Shown here: piece after piece, positions 27,087-36,733 of the stretch
Layout: each line of letters begins with the position of its first letter
How positions within the stretch are numbered: the first letter of the stretch is position 1
Program-made: the position numbers and the translations under genes
NCBI RefSeq assembly: GCF_003700275.1
Contig: NZ_RBRE01000035.1
Span: 236,636 to 300,635 of the forward strand
Source: Pseudomonas cichorii
GTDB lineage: Bacteria > Pseudomonadota > Gammaproteobacteria > Pseudomonadales > Pseudomonadaceae
Reading direction: 5' to 3'
DNA length: 64,000 bases
Notes under the pieces: generated by a model
Database searches by the model: none
Told to the model about the DNA's origin: nothing
The model's input: the letters and a program-made list of their open reading frames with translations, nothing else

Positions 27087-28611
27087 CGATCTGGCGCCAT
27101 TCACGCCCATCGCGTGCCAACAGGTCTTGTGCGCTAGCTGGCCCGTCCTCGCCTGCCTTGTATGCCTGCACTTGCGGCTGGTCGGCCCAGGCATCGAGGA
27201 ACGGCTGCACGGCGCGCCAGCCATTTTCGATATTGTCGGCCCGCTGGAACAGCGTCTGGTCGCCGGTCAGACAGTCGTAGATCAGGGTTTCGTAGCCGGT
27301 CGACGGCTGCATCTCGAAAAAGTCCTTGTAAGCGAAACCCAGCTCGATGTCTTCCATGTCCAGCGTCGGTCCCGGACGCTTGGCAAACAGATCGAACCAG
27401 ATACCTTCGTTCGGCTGGATCTGGATTCTCAGATAATTGGGCTTGAGCCGGTCGACCTCGGTATCCCGAAACTGGGCATAAGGCGCAGGCTTGAAGCAGA
27501 TGGCGATTTCGGTGTCACGCGAACTCATGCGCTTGCCGGTGCGCAGATAGAACGGCACACCGACCCAACGCCAGTTGTCGATCATGACCTTGAGGGCGAC
27601 ATAGGTTTCGGTGGTGCTGTCGGCGGCAACCCGCTCTTCCTCGCGATAGCCGACAACTTCGCGATCACCCATGTGGCCCCGGGTGTACTGGCCACGCACC
27701 GAGTTGGCCAGCGCCTCTTGCTTGCTCCATGGCCGGATCGCGCCAACGACCTTGGCTTTCTCGCCACGCACCGCATCCGCACCGAAGGCCGCGGGCGGTT
27801 CCATGGCAACCATGGCCAGCAGTTGAAACAGGTGATTGGGCACCATGTCGCGCAATGCGCCGGTGTTTTCATAGAAGCTGCCGCGGGTTTCGACACCCAC
27901 GGTTTCAGCCGCAGTAATCTGTACGTGATCGATGTAATGGTTGTTCCAGAACGACTCGAAAAACGCATTGGAGAAACGGCTGACCAGAATGTTCTGCACC
28001 GTTTCCTTGCCCAGGTAATGGTCGATGCGATAGATCTGCTTCTCGTTCATGACCTTGAGCAGGCAGGCATTGAGCTCCACCGCACTGGCCAGATCAGAGC
28101 CGAACGGTTTTTCAATGACCACTCGGCGAAATGCGCCATCGGCTTCTTTCAGCAAGCCGGAAGAACCGAGCCGCGAGGCCACCTCACTGAAAAAGCGTGG
28201 TGCCGTGGCAAGATAGAAAACTGCATTGGCCGTGCCACTGCTTTCGATCTTGCCGGCGATATCCTGATAGGTCGAATCGTCGAGAAAATCACCCTGCACA
28301 TAGCTGATGCGCTTGGCCACCTTGCCCCAAAGCTCGGGGTCAAGGGCCGCCGCACCCTCTCCGGCCACCTTGCCGGCAGCCTCGTCGCGGATGAAGTTCT
28401 CAAGTTTTTTGGCAAAGTCGGTGTCGCTGATCGCATTGTGATCGACACCGACAATGTGCAGCCCTTCGTCCACCAGACCGTCACGCGCCAGGTTGTAAAG
28501 CGCCGGCATCAGCAGACGCTTTACCAGATCGCCATGAGCACCGAACAGAAACAGTGTCGTAGCCGGAGCGACCTCAGCCTTGTGTGCGGACTTGCCGCGT
28601 GACAGGCCCAT
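27079..28611 (-). CDS. zwf: Glucose-6-phosphate dehydrogenase (paralogue)
   Basis: 510 residues, oxidising glucose-6-phosphate to 6-phosphogluconolactone. The catalytic motif 'YRIDHYLGKETVQNI' is intact, as are 'RVVIEKPFGSDL' and 'PNEGIWFDLFAKRPG'. The dinucleotide motif reads GAHGDLVKR instead of the usual GASGDLxxRK. This, and the pairing with a short gnd instead of pgl-edd/eda genes, marks it as the second Zwf type of Pseudomonas rather than the HexR-linked one. Its ATG overlaps the gnd stop by one base (TAATG). Confidence 0.95.
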   Translation of the reverse strand: MGLSRGKSAHKAEVAPATTLFLFGAHGDLVKRLLMPALYNLARDGLVDEGLHIVGVDHNAISDTDFAKKLENFIRDEAAGKVAGEGAAALDPELWGKVAKRISYVQGDFLDDSTYQDIAGKIESSGTANAVFYLATAPRFFSEVASRLGSSGLLKEADGAFRRVVIEKPFGSDLASAVELNACLLKVMNEKQIYRIDHYLGKETVQNILVSRFSNAFFESFWNNHYIDHVQITAAETVGVETRGSFYENTGALRDMVPNHLFQLLAMVAMEPPAAFGADAVRGEKAKVVGAIRPWSKQEALANSVRGQYTRGHMGDREVVGYREEERVAADSTTETYVALKVMIDNWRWVGVPFYLRTGKRMSSRDTEIAICFKPAPYAQFRDTEVDRLKPNYLRIQIQPNEGIWFDLFAKRPGPTLDMEDIELGFAYKDFFEMQPSTGYETLIYDCLTGDQTLFQRADNIENGWRAVQPFLDAWADQPQVQAYKAGEDGPASAQDLLARDGREWRQIDD

Positions 28612-29585
28612 TACTTGGTTTCCTTGTGGCCACCGAAACCAAAGCGCATGGCCGAGAGCATCTTGTCAGCGTAGGAACTGGTCTGACGCGAGCGGAAGCG
28701 TGCAAACAGCGCGCTGGACAGTACAGGGACCGGCACGGCCTGCTCGATGGCAGCCTCGATGGTCCAGCGACCTTCGCCGCTGTCGGCTACGGAGCCGGAG
28801 AATGCGTCCAGATCCGGATCGGTCGCCAGGGCATCGGCGGTCAGGTCCAGCAGCCAGGACGAAACCACGCTGCCACGACGCCAGACTTCGGCGATATCGG
28901 CAGTGTTGAGGTCGAAACGCTGCTCGGGCGGCAAGTGCTCGGAGTTCTTCTGCTTGAGAAGATCGAAGCCTTCGGCAAAGGCCTGCATCATTCCGTATTC
29001 GATACCGTTGTGGATCATTTTCACGAAATGACCGGAACCGGCAGGACCGGAATGGATGTAGCCACGCTCGGCACGGTCATCGCTGGAGTTGCGATCACGG
29101 GTCCGCTCTATGGAGCCCAGGCCCGGAGCCAGGGTCGCGAACAACGGGTCCAGGCGCTCGACGACAGCGCTTTCGCCACCGATCATCATGCAATAACCAC
29201 GCTCCAGTCCCCAGACGCCACCGGAAGTACCGACGTCGATGTAGTGCAGGCCTTTCTCGGTCAGTTCCTGGGCACGACGAATGTCGTCCTTATAGAAGGT
29301 GTTGCCGCCATCGATGATCACATCGTCGGCTTCAAGCAACTGGCTCAGGACCTGAATGGTTTCTTCGGTCGGAGCTCCGGCCGGGAGCATTACCCAGACA
29401 GCACGTGGTTTCTCAAGTGCAGCTACCAGTGACGCGAGGTCGTCGGCAGCCGTCGAACCTTCGTTGGCCAGGGCATTGCGCGATGCTTCGTCGCGGTCAT
29501 AGACCACAGTGGTATGGCCATCGAGCATCAATCGCCGTGCAATATTGCCGCCCATGCGGCCCAGCCCAACAATCCCAAGTTGCAT
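28611..29585 (-). CDS. gnd: 6-phosphogluconate dehydrogenase, decarboxylating (short form)
   Basis: 324 residues, the short bacterial GndA-like class (the E. coli long form has about 468). Oxidative decarboxylation of 6-phosphogluconate to ribulose-5-phosphate. Rossmann motif '[22 protein letters not shown]', '[15 protein letters not shown]', '[21 protein letters not shown]', and the catalytic Lys region '[19 protein letters not shown]'. First gene of the gnd-zwf-HAD-GH15 operon, with '[10 protein letters not shown]' suggesting NAD(P) choice by an Asp after beta2. It provides a pentose-phosphate route alongside the Entner-Doudoroff pathway. Confidence 0.93.
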   Translation of the reverse strand: MQLGIVGLGRMGGNIARRLMLDGHTTVVYDRDEASRNALANEGSTAADDLASLVAALEKPRAVWVMLPAGAPTEETIQVLSQLLEADDVIIDGGNTFYKDDIRRAQELTEKGLHYIDVGTSGGVWGLERGYCMMIGGESAVVERLDPLFATLAPGLGSIERTRDRNSSDDRAERGYIHSGPAGSGHFVKMIHNGIEYGMMQAFAEGFDLLKQKNSEHLPPEQRFDLNTADIAEVWRRGSVVSSWLLDLTADALATDPDLDAFSGSVADSGEGRWTIEAAIEQAVPVPVLSSALFARFRSRQTSSYADKMLSAMRFGFGGHKETK

Positions 29586-29901
29586 GAAAAGGTGCTCCTC
29601 AATCTGTAAAAAGGTGCCTCACTTTCTCGAATCCAGCGCTTGATTCAGTGACACATGCTGGTTAGTCAAGAAAGCTCTGGCATCGGTTCCCCAAGTGGGG
29701 ACAACGGCATTTCTGCAAGCCCGATAGTGCATTTTGTCGTTAACGGGAAAGGTTCGCGACAATTAAAAATAAAAAAGTTCCAATTTTGCGCAAAAGAAAT
29801 CAAAATCGGAGCCGATAGAGAGACAAGCAGTGGCGATTCAGGGAACGATTGTCAATGCAGAGGTCTTTCCGACGTTGAATCCGCCATTTGCGAGGTGAGC
29901 A
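29586..29901. other. Divergent promoter region between gnd and the 57-residue gene
   Basis: 316 bp without an ORF. It contains a palindrome TCCCCAAGTGGGGA (29688-29701) and an A-rich stretch near 29760-29780. Promoters for both gnd (minus) and the small plus-strand gene must be here; no clear -35/-10 pair could be assigned. Confidence 0.4.
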
Positions 29902-30075
29902 ATGGGCACTGTACTACCAGCACTTGCACCACAAACCCTGTACGTCACTATCCGTCGCGACGAACTGCGCGCACTGAAAGAAGAGCGTGAGCAGTTACTG
30001 AGCAAAGTCGCTCAATTGAGCATGCTCCTGCAACAAGCCCAGCTGGCCGGTCCCGGTACAGCACTGCAAGCTTGA
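29902..30075 (+). CDS. Small coiled-coil protein of 57 residues
   Basis: ATG at 29902 with GAGG (29892-29895) 6 nt upstream; stop TGA at 30073-30075. The product starts MGTVLPALAPQTLYVTIRRD, continues with a heptad-rich 'ELRALKEEREQLLSKVAQLS' and ends in a short Gly/Pro tail. It looks like a small cytosolic coiled-coil oligomer. It has no partner gene on its strand and its function is unknown. A GGCAAGCC inverted repeat (30111-30134) follows it. Confidence 0.65.
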   Translation: MGTVLPALAPQTLYVTIRRDELRALKEEREQLLSKVAQLSMLLQQAQLAGPGTALQA

Positions 30076-30110
30076 TCCCACCCTGCTTCACTCTTTCCTG
30101 ACCGCAAAGT

Positions 30111-30134
30111 GGCAAGCCTGATCTACGGCTTGCC
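30111..30134. repeat. REP-like hairpin between convergent genes
   Basis: GGCAAGCC-N8-GGCTTGCC, an 8-bp perfect inverted repeat with the same arm as the REP at 12363-12386, between the 57-residue gene and the GNAT gene. No T-run. Confidence 0.55.
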
Positions 30135-30146
30135 CACCAACGTTCC

Positions 30147-30638
30147 TTAAAGCGTTTTCTGCCAGAACATCGCACGGCCCATTTCCGGGTCCAGCTGATA
30201 ACCGCCAAAGCCCTGCTTTTCGTAGACGCTCTGCGCTGTCTTGTTACCTTCCAGCACTTCCATTGTCAGCTTGCAGCAGCCGCGCTGCCGGGCAATTTCC
30301 TCGACCTTGGCCAGCATCTTCTGACAAATGCCCCGACCCCGATATTCGGAAAGCACCACGACATCGTGGATATTCACCAGCGGGCGACAGGCAAAGGTCG
30401 AAAACCCTTCAAAGCAGTTGACCAGCCCTACCGGCTCGCCCGCTATAAAAGCCAGCACACTGAAAGCATGAGGTCGCTTGGCCAGTTCACTTGCCAGTTG
30501 CTGACGGATATCGGCCGGCAGTGACTCGCCACCGCCCATTGAATCTTCGGCATAGTGATTCAAGACGAAACCAATCGCATCGGCATGCACCTGATTGGTA
30601 TAGCTCGCTTGTAGTACCAACACCTCTGGGGCTTCCAT
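30147..30638 (-). CDS. GNAT family N-acetyltransferase
   Basis: 163 residues with the acetyl-CoA binding motif A 'VVLSEYRGRGICQKMLAKVEEIARQRG' and motif B 'LEGNKTAQSVYEKQGF'. The ATG at 30638 has GAGG 6 nt upstream; the longer open frame before it is not family-like. The substrate is unknown; 'NCFEGFSTFACRPLVNIHDVVV' is typical of bacterial small-molecule acetyltransferases. Confidence 0.88.
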   Translation of the reverse strand: MEAPEVLVLQASYTNQVHADAIGFVLNHYAEDSMGGGESLPADIRQQLASELAKRPHAFSVLAFIAGEPVGLVNCFEGFSTFACRPLVNIHDVVVLSEYRGRGICQKMLAKVEEIARQRGCCKLTMEVLEGNKTAQSVYEKQGFGGYQLDPEMGRAMFWQKTL

Positions 30639-31240
30639 TTCCAACCTCTTCAATACGTCACACAATTTGATTCGACAAGGCAAGCACGCGCAAAGGCAAG
30701 CCAAAAGAGAACCGATTCTATCGCGCCTTACCGCAAAATGTTCTAGCCGGAACGTAGGAAATTTCCTCAGACGCTCAAAGATAAAACGCTTCATGCACCC
30801 GGAAGAGGCAGGAAGGCGTTTTCAGACCGGAAAAATGCTCCCAATCGTGGCATCTGTCGGGCAATTTTGCGAAATCAGAACTGCCTGGCGGGCAATCCGA
30901 CGACCGGTCATCGGCGCCTTTTGCGCGCCCAATATTCGCACCAAAAAGACGCGCCCTTGCCTCATCGGGCTTCCAGGGCCCCAGCGTTATCGACGCCTGA
31001 CGCCCATGCCAGACATTTCGCCATAAAAAAGTCGAAACTTCTCCAAAACGGGCGGGTCATCTTCTTGGAGCGCCTATGCTATTGGCTGACCAATAGGCAT
31101 CGGTTCTCAGCACCATGCTCTATCCACTGCGCAAAGCATAAACAGGTACTGATCTTGCGTAGTGCAATGTCGTCAGCCATAGGAAATGGCTCATAAAAAA
31201 GTCAAATGCCGCACCAACACAAGTTGAATTGGAGAAAACG
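30639..31240. other. Long regulatory region upstream of glgA
   Basis: About 600 bp without a credible gene; the ORFs in it have no ribosome-binding sites and unlikely compositions. It holds a perfect hairpin CTATTGG-CTGA-CCAATAG (31079-31096), about 145 bp before glgA. The length suggests complex regulation of the large alpha-glucan operon. No sigma-54 (GG-N10-GC) element was identified. Confidence 0.45.
31079..31096. promoter_or_regulatory. Perfect inverted repeat upstream of glgA
   Basis: 7-bp arms CTATTGG/CCAATAG around a 4-nt loop, flanked by GCCTAT/ATAGGC that can alternatively pair. A possible operator or leader hairpin of the glgA operon. Confidence 0.4.
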
Positions 31241-32833
31241 ATGATTAGCGCCGCGGTCAAAACCCAGAAGGGAGAGAGTTTTAATCAGCTGGCCAACGAG
31301 CTGACTCATCTACCGTCCTTTGCTCCAAACACTGCTCCACAGCTGCAGCTGCCTACATCAACTGCCCAACCCATGATCTCTCCGGTCAACAGGCGCAAAG
31401 TGCTGTTCGTGACCTCCGAACTGGCCGATCTGGTGAAAACCGGCGGGCTGGGCGATGTTTCTGCTGCCCTGCCACGGGCAATGCGTCACCTGCATGATGT
31501 GCGGGTCCTGATCCCTGGCTATCCGCAAGTGCTCAACAGTGGCAACCCGATCCATGTGATCAGCGAACTGGGAGGCTATGCCGCCCTGCCCGCCTGCAAG
31601 ATCGGCCGCATGGACATGAAGGATGGCCTGGTCATCTACGTGCTGATCTGCCCTGAGCTTTACGAGCGTGAAGGCACGCCTTATGGCGACGCCAACGGTC
31701 GTGACTGGTCCGATAACCACATCCGCTTTGCCCGATTGGGTCTGGCGGCAGCCGATTTCGCCGCAGGTGCCGTGAAAAGCCAGTGGTCCCCTGAGCTGGT
31801 TCACGCCCACGACTGGCCAGCCGGCCTGGCTCCGGCCTACATGCGCTGGCGCGGACAGACGACACCGAGCATTTTCACCATTCACAACCTGGCTTATCAG
31901 GGCACGGTGAGTACGGCGTCGCGCCGTGAGCTGGGAATTCCCGATGAAGCCTTGAGCAGCAACGGCATGGAGTTCTACGGCAAGCTGTCATTTATCAAGG
32001 CCGGCATGGCCTACGCCAGCCATATCACCACCGTCAGCGCGACCTATGCCAAGGAAATCACCACCCCCGATTTTGGCTGCGGCCTGGAAGGTTTCCTGCA
32101 AAGCAAGGCAGACAAGGGCCAGCTCAGCGGTATCCCGAACGGCATCGACGCCAGCTGGGATTCCAGCACCGACGAACATCTGATCTGCCATTTCGCGCCC
32201 AACGAATGGCTGCGCAAGGAAATCAACGCCGACTATGTTCGTGAACTGTTCAAGCTGGATCCTTCGACCGGCCCGCTGTTCGCTGTGGTTTCGCGACTGG
32301 TGTACCAGAAGGGTCTGGACCTGACCATTGGCGTAGCCGAGCACATCGTCAATCAGGGTGGGCAAATCGCGATCATCGGTCGTGGCGAGCCTGAGGAAGA
32401 AGACGCCATGCGTGCCCTGGCCGAGCGCTTCCCGGGCCGCATCAGCGTCCGGGTCGGCTTCAACGAGACCGACGCCCGCCGCATGTTCGCCGGCAGCGAT
32501 TTCCTGTTGATGCCTTCGCGCTACGAGCCTTGCGGCCTGAGCCAGATGTACGCCCAGCGCTTTGGCTCACTGCCGGTGGCGCGCAATACCGGCGGCCTGG
32601 CGGACACCATCGAAGACGGTGTAACCGGTTTCCTGTTCGATGACTCGACCGTGGAAAGCTACACCGAAGCCCTGAACCGTGCCTTCAAGGTCTTCGCCAA
32701 CCCAGGGCTGCTCAATGCCATGCGTTGCCGGGCCATGGCTGCGCCGTTCAACTGGCAACAGGCTGTCGAACCCTATGCCGAGCTCTATCAGGATCTGCTG
32801 AAAAAGAATGCAGGTGTGTCGACTTACTATTGA
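31241..32833 (+). CDS. glgA: Glycogen synthase
   Basis: 530 residues, GT5. It elongates alpha-1,4-glucan from an ADP-glucose-type donor. The N-terminal 'FVTSELADLVKTGGLGDVSAALPRAM' carries the donor-binding KTGGL; the C-terminal Rossmann half has 'VVSRLVYQKGLDL' and 'MPSRYEPCGLSQMYAQRFGSLP'. The first 55 residues are an extra, low-similarity extension. The ATG at 31241 has GGAG 6 nt upstream; an in-frame TTG at 31229 is part of that ribosome-binding site. First gene of the operon; no glgC is in the window. Confidence 0.95.
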   Translation: MISAAVKTQKGESFNQLANELTHLPSFAPNTAPQLQLPTSTAQPMISPVNRRKVLFVTSELADLVKTGGLGDVSAALPRAMRHLHDVRVLIPGYPQVLNSGNPIHVISELGGYAALPACKIGRMDMKDGLVIYVLICPELYEREGTPYGDANGRDWSDNHIRFARLGLAAADFAAGAVKSQWSPELVHAHDWPAGLAPAYMRWRGQTTPSIFTIHNLAYQGTVSTASRRELGIPDEALSSNGMEFYGKLSFIKAGMAYASHITTVSATYAKEITTPDFGCGLEGFLQSKADKGQLSGIPNGIDASWDSSTDEHLICHFAPNEWLRKEINADYVRELFKLDPSTGPLFAVVSRLVYQKGLDLTIGVAEHIVNQGGQIAIIGRGEPEEEDAMRALAERFPGRISVRVGFNETDARRMFAGSDFLLMPSRYEPCGLSQMYAQRFGSLPVARNTGGLADTIEDGVTGFLFDDSTVESYTEALNRAFKVFANPGLLNAMRCRAMAAPFNWQQAVEPYAELYQDLLKKNAGVSTYY

Positions 32834-32850
32834 GGGGAAGGGGTCACTGG

Positions 32851-34665
32851 ATGCTTGTGCGTACAGAAGAAAGTTGGTGCCACGGTGCAGTTTTGTTGGA
32901 CCCCGAACATACCCGGTTCGCCCTCTGGGCACCGGATGCCCAGGATGTAAGCGTTGAACTGGATGATGGTCAGTCGCTGGCCATGCAAGCACAGCAACAA
33001 GGCTGGTTCGTTGTCGAGGCCCGCTGCAAAGCGGGCACTCGCTATCGCTACCGGATCGACAAGGACCTGCAGGTTCCCGATCCGGCCTCCCGCGCTCAGG
33101 TCGACGACGTGCACTCACAAAGCATCGTGGTCGACCCTCAGGCTTATCAGTGGCAACACAATGACTGGAAAGGTCGCCCGTGGCATGAAGCGGTCATCCA
33201 GGAGTTGCATGTCGGCACACTGGGCGGCTATGCCGCGGTGGAGACACACCTGGCAAGACTCGCGGAACTTGGGATCACCGCCATCGAACTGATGCCGCTG
33301 GCGCAATTCCCCGGTGATCGCAACTGGGGTTACGACGGAGTGCTGCCTTATGCGCCGCAGTCATCCTACGGCACGCCGGAACAGCTCAAGCACCTGATCG
33401 ACACGGCCCACGGCCATGGCCTGATGGTGATTCTGGATGTGGTCTACAACCACTTCGGCCCGGACGGCAACTATCTGGGTTGCTACGCCAGGGAGTTCTT
33501 CCGCAGCGACGTGAAAACGCCCTGGGGCGATGCCATTGATTTTCGTCGTCCGGAAGTTCGCGACTACTTCATCGACAATGCCTTGATGTGGCTGCTCGAA
33601 TACCGTTTCGATGGTTTGCGCCTGGATGCGGTACATGCCATCAAGGACGAGACCTTTCTGCCCGAGTTCGCCCAGCGTGTGCGGCAACGCATTGCCAAGG
33701 ACCGCCATGTGTGGCTCAACCTGGAAAACGAATTCAATCAGGCTGCATTGCTTGAACAAGGCTTCGATGCGCAGTGGAACGATGACGGGCATAACACCCT
33801 GCATGTCCTGCTGACCGGCGAAACCGATGCCTATTACTCAGACTTCGCTCAGGAGCCGACGCAAAAGCTGGCGCGCCTGCTGAGCGAGGGGTTCGTCTAT
33901 CAGGGCGAGGCAACCCGCCAGGGCCACAAGCGGGGCGAGCCCAGTGGGCATCTGGAACCCGGGGCGTTCATCCTGTTCCTGCAGAATCACGATCAGATCG
34001 GCAATCGCGCCATGGGCGAACGCCTGCCACAGCTCTGCCCTGCCCCGGCGCTCAAGGCTGCCACGGCGCTGCTTCTGCTGTCGCCGATGATCCCGCTGAT
34101 GTTCATGGGCGATGAGTGGGCGGCAAGCGAGCCTTTTCTGTTCTTCACCAGCCACCACGGTGAACTCGCCGACGCCGTGCGCGAAGGACGACGCAGCGAG
34201 TTTGCCGACTTCGCCGCCTTTGCAGACGAGGAACGCCGGGAACATATCCCCGACCCCAACGACCCGCAGACCTTTGCCGCTTCACGCCCGGCATTCGATG
34301 CAATCGAGCTGGAAACCGACAAAGGCAACGACCATCGCAACTGGCTCGAACTCTATCGACATCTGTTGAGTATCCGTCATGAGCAGATCATCCCGCGCCT
34401 GCCGGGTACCCGTGCATTGGGTTGCGAAGTGCTGGGCGATGCGGCAGTCAGCGCCCGCTGGCGCATGGGCGACGGCAGTGTCCTGCGTATCGATCTGAAT
34501 CTCGCCGAACATCCGGTAGTGGCGCCCGATCGGGATGACGCTACGCTTCTGTTTTCCAGCCTGCCAAATCCGATAGAACTTTCCAGTCGAGGGACCCTCA
34601 ATCCTTACACGGCCATTGTCAGCCTGACAGCAAGTGATGTTCTGGAGGAACAGGATGAGCAATGA
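32851..34665 (+). CDS. treZ: Malto-oligosyltrehalose trehalohydrolase
   Basis: 604 residues, GH13. It releases trehalose from maltooligosyl-trehalose made by TreY. N-terminal CBM48-like domain ('TRFALWAPDAQDVSVELDD'), then 'FPGDRNWGYDGVLPYAPQSSYG', 'ILDVVYNHFGPDGNYL', nucleophile Asp in 'YRFDGLRLDAVHAI', acid Glu in 'NLENEFNQ' and the third Asp in 'FLQNHDQIGNRA'. The ATG at 32851 has GGGGAAGGGG upstream. The stop overlaps malQ by 11 nt. Confidence 0.95.
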   Translation: MLVRTEESWCHGAVLLDPEHTRFALWAPDAQDVSVELDDGQSLAMQAQQQGWFVVEARCKAGTRYRYRIDKDLQVPDPASRAQVDDVHSQSIVVDPQAYQWQHNDWKGRPWHEAVIQELHVGTLGGYAAVETHLARLAELGITAIELMPLAQFPGDRNWGYDGVLPYAPQSSYGTPEQLKHLIDTAHGHGLMVILDVVYNHFGPDGNYLGCYAREFFRSDVKTPWGDAIDFRRPEVRDYFIDNALMWLLEYRFDGLRLDAVHAIKDETFLPEFAQRVRQRIAKDRHVWLNLENEFNQAALLEQGFDAQWNDDGHNTLHVLLTGETDAYYSDFAQEPTQKLARLLSEGFVYQGEATRQGHKRGEPSGHLEPGAFILFLQNHDQIGNRAMGERLPQLCPAPALKAATALLLLSPMIPLMFMGDEWAASEPFLFFTSHHGELADAVREGRRSEFADFAAFADEERREHIPDPNDPQTFAASRPAFDAIELETDKGNDHRNWLELYRHLLSIRHEQIIPRLPGTRALGCEVLGDAAVSARWRMGDGSVLRIDLNLAEHPVVAPDRDDATLLFSSLPNPIELSSRGTLNPYTAIVSLTASDVLEEQDEQ

Positions 34666-36733
34666 GCAATTGGAAAGACTGGCCAGTGAAGCAGGCTTGT
34701 CGGTGCACTGGGTCGATGCCAACGCTCGCCCGCAGACAGTCAGCCCCCAGGTATTACGCAAGGTTCTTGAAGCTCTCGGCCATCGCGCTGACAGCAGCGA
34801 GGCCATCGACGCCAGCCTGCTGCAATTGCAGAACGCCCTGCACGGCGCCAGCCCTCCGCCGCTGCTGACTGCCGACCATGGCAGCAATCTGGACCTGTCG
34901 GCCTGGTTCGAGCCGCAGACTCCTTTCGTGCTGCACCTGGAAGATGGTTCAAGACTGGCTGCGCACCTGACCGACAATGCAGAGTTGCCAGGCCTGGCAA
35001 CCATCGGCTATCAGCAACTGGAAATTGCCGGTCAGCACCTGACCATTGCTGTCGCGCCAAAGACCTGCTTCAGCATGGCCATGGCGACCGATGTGCCGAC
35101 GCCCCGGGCCTGGGGCCTGACCGTACAGCTCTACGGCCTGCGCCGCGAAGGCGATGGCGGATTTGGCGACACTCAGGCTCTTGAGGCGCTGGTGCGCTCG
35201 GCAGGCGAGCGCGGTGCCGATGCCCTGGCGATCAGCCCGATACACGCCATGTTCGCCAGCGACCCGCAGCGTTACAGCCCTTATTCGCCTTCCAGCCGCC
35301 TGTTTCTCAACAGCCTCTACGCATCGCCGGGCATGATCCTTGGCGAACGTGCCTGGCGCCAGGCCATTGAAGACGCCGGCGTCAGTGACGAATTCAAGCG
35401 CCTGGAAGACCTGCAACTGATCGACTGGCCCGCAGCAGCCACTGCCAAGTGGAAAGCCTTTCACGCGCTGTATGAAACCTTCAGCAGCGGCGCTCATCCG
35501 CTGCATGAAGACTTCAACAGCTTCCGTCATGCGGGCGGTGAAGCGCTGGAAAACCATTGCCGCTTTGAAGCCCTGCGCGCCGAATGCCCGAAGATGGGTA
35601 TCAGCGACAACTGGCATGAATGGCCCGAAGAGCTGAAAAACCCGCGCAGCGACACCATCGCCCGCTTTGCCGCCGAACATGGCCCGCAGATCAGTTTTCA
35701 TGCCTTTGCCCAGTGGCTGATTGCCCGCAGCCTGGAGCGCGCGCAAGTCGCCGCACGCAGCAGCGGCATGCGCGTCGGCCTGATCGCCGACCTCGCGGTG
35801 GGTGCGGACGGTGCCGGAAGCCAGGCCTGGAGCCGCCAGGACGAACTGCTCTCGGCACTGACCGTTGGCGCACCGCCGGATATTCTCAATCGCTCCGGAC
35901 AGAGCTGGGGCATCTCGGCTTTTTCTCCCGAAGGCCTGAAACGCAATGGCTTTCGTGCATTCATCGAGATGCTGCGCGCCAACTTCGCGCATGCCGGCGG
36001 CTTGCGGATCGACCATGTAATGGGCCTGCAACGCCTCTGGGTCGTGCCACTGGGCTCACCGCCCAGCGAAGGCGCCTACCTCAACTATCCGCTGGACGAC
36101 ATGCTGCGTCTGCTGAGCCTCGAATCCTGGCGGCACAAGGCAATCGTGCTGGGTGAAGACTTGGGCACAGTGCCCGAAGGCATGCATGACAAACTCTCGG
36201 CGCGCGCGATTCTGGGCATGCGCGTGTTGCTGTTCGAGCAAAACAACGGCCACTTCAGACCCATTCTGGACTGGTCGGATCAGGCTCTGGCTACCACCAG
36301 TACCCACGACTTGCCGACCCTGACCGGCTGGCTGAGCGAGCTGGATATCGAATGGAATGCCCGCCTGGGCCATATCGACGAACAGAGCGAACGTCATTGG
36401 CGCGAGGAACGTGCCCGTGAGTACGACGGCCTGCGTCGCGCCCTGAGCCAAAACAACGACAACCTGCCCGCCGACACCGATGATTTCACCCGGATCATCG
36501 ATGCCAGCATCCGTTATCTGGGCCACACCCGCGCACCGCTGGTGTTGCTGCCCATGGAGGATGCCTTGGGGGTTCACGAACAGGCCAACCTGCCCGGCAC
36601 CATCGACAGTCATCCCAACTGGCGGCGGCGCTTCAGTGCCAACAGTGCCACCTTGCTCGACCATGAAGACGCTGCACGACGGCTGGAGCTGCTGTCCCAA
36701 TCCCGGCTGCAGGCTGCGGAGCGTGACCGATGA
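34655..36733 (+). CDS. malQ: 4-alpha-glucanotransferase (amylomaltase)
   Basis: 692 residues, GH77. It rearranges maltodextrins, feeding chains of suitable length to TreY or GlgA. Characteristic 'RPWGLTVQLYGLRREGDGGFGDTQAL' region, 'GLRIDHVMGLQRLWVVP', 'IVLGEDLGTVPEG' (acid/base Glu) and 'TTSTHDLPTLTGWL' (third Asp). The ATG at 34655 has GGAGGAA upstream and lies inside the treZ 3' end. It is longer than the E. coli-type minimum core because of an N-terminal extension of about 140 residues. Confidence 0.93.
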   Translation: MSNEQLERLASEAGLSVHWVDANARPQTVSPQVLRKVLEALGHRADSSEAIDASLLQLQNALHGASPPPLLTADHGSNLDLSAWFEPQTPFVLHLEDGSRLAAHLTDNAELPGLATIGYQQLEIAGQHLTIAVAPKTCFSMAMATDVPTPRAWGLTVQLYGLRREGDGGFGDTQALEALVRSAGERGADALAISPIHAMFASDPQRYSPYSPSSRLFLNSLYASPGMILGERAWRQAIEDAGVSDEFKRLEDLQLIDWPAAATAKWKAFHALYETFSSGAHPLHEDFNSFRHAGGEALENHCRFEALRAECPKMGISDNWHEWPEELKNPRSDTIARFAAEHGPQISFHAFAQWLIARSLERAQVAARSSGMRVGLIADLAVGADGAGSQAWSRQDELLSALTVGAPPDILNRSGQSWGISAFSPEGLKRNGFRAFIEMLRANFAHAGGLRIDHVMGLQRLWVVPLGSPPSEGAYLNYPLDDMLRLLSLESWRHKAIVLGEDLGTVPEGMHDKLSARAILGMRVLLFEQNNGHFRPILDWSDQALATTSTHDLPTLTGWLSELDIEWNARLGHIDEQSERHWREERAREYDGLRRALSQNNDNLPADTDDFTRIIDASIRYLGHTRAPLVLLPMEDALGVHEQANLPGTIDSHPNWRRRFSANSATLLDHEDAARRLELLSQSRLQAAERDR

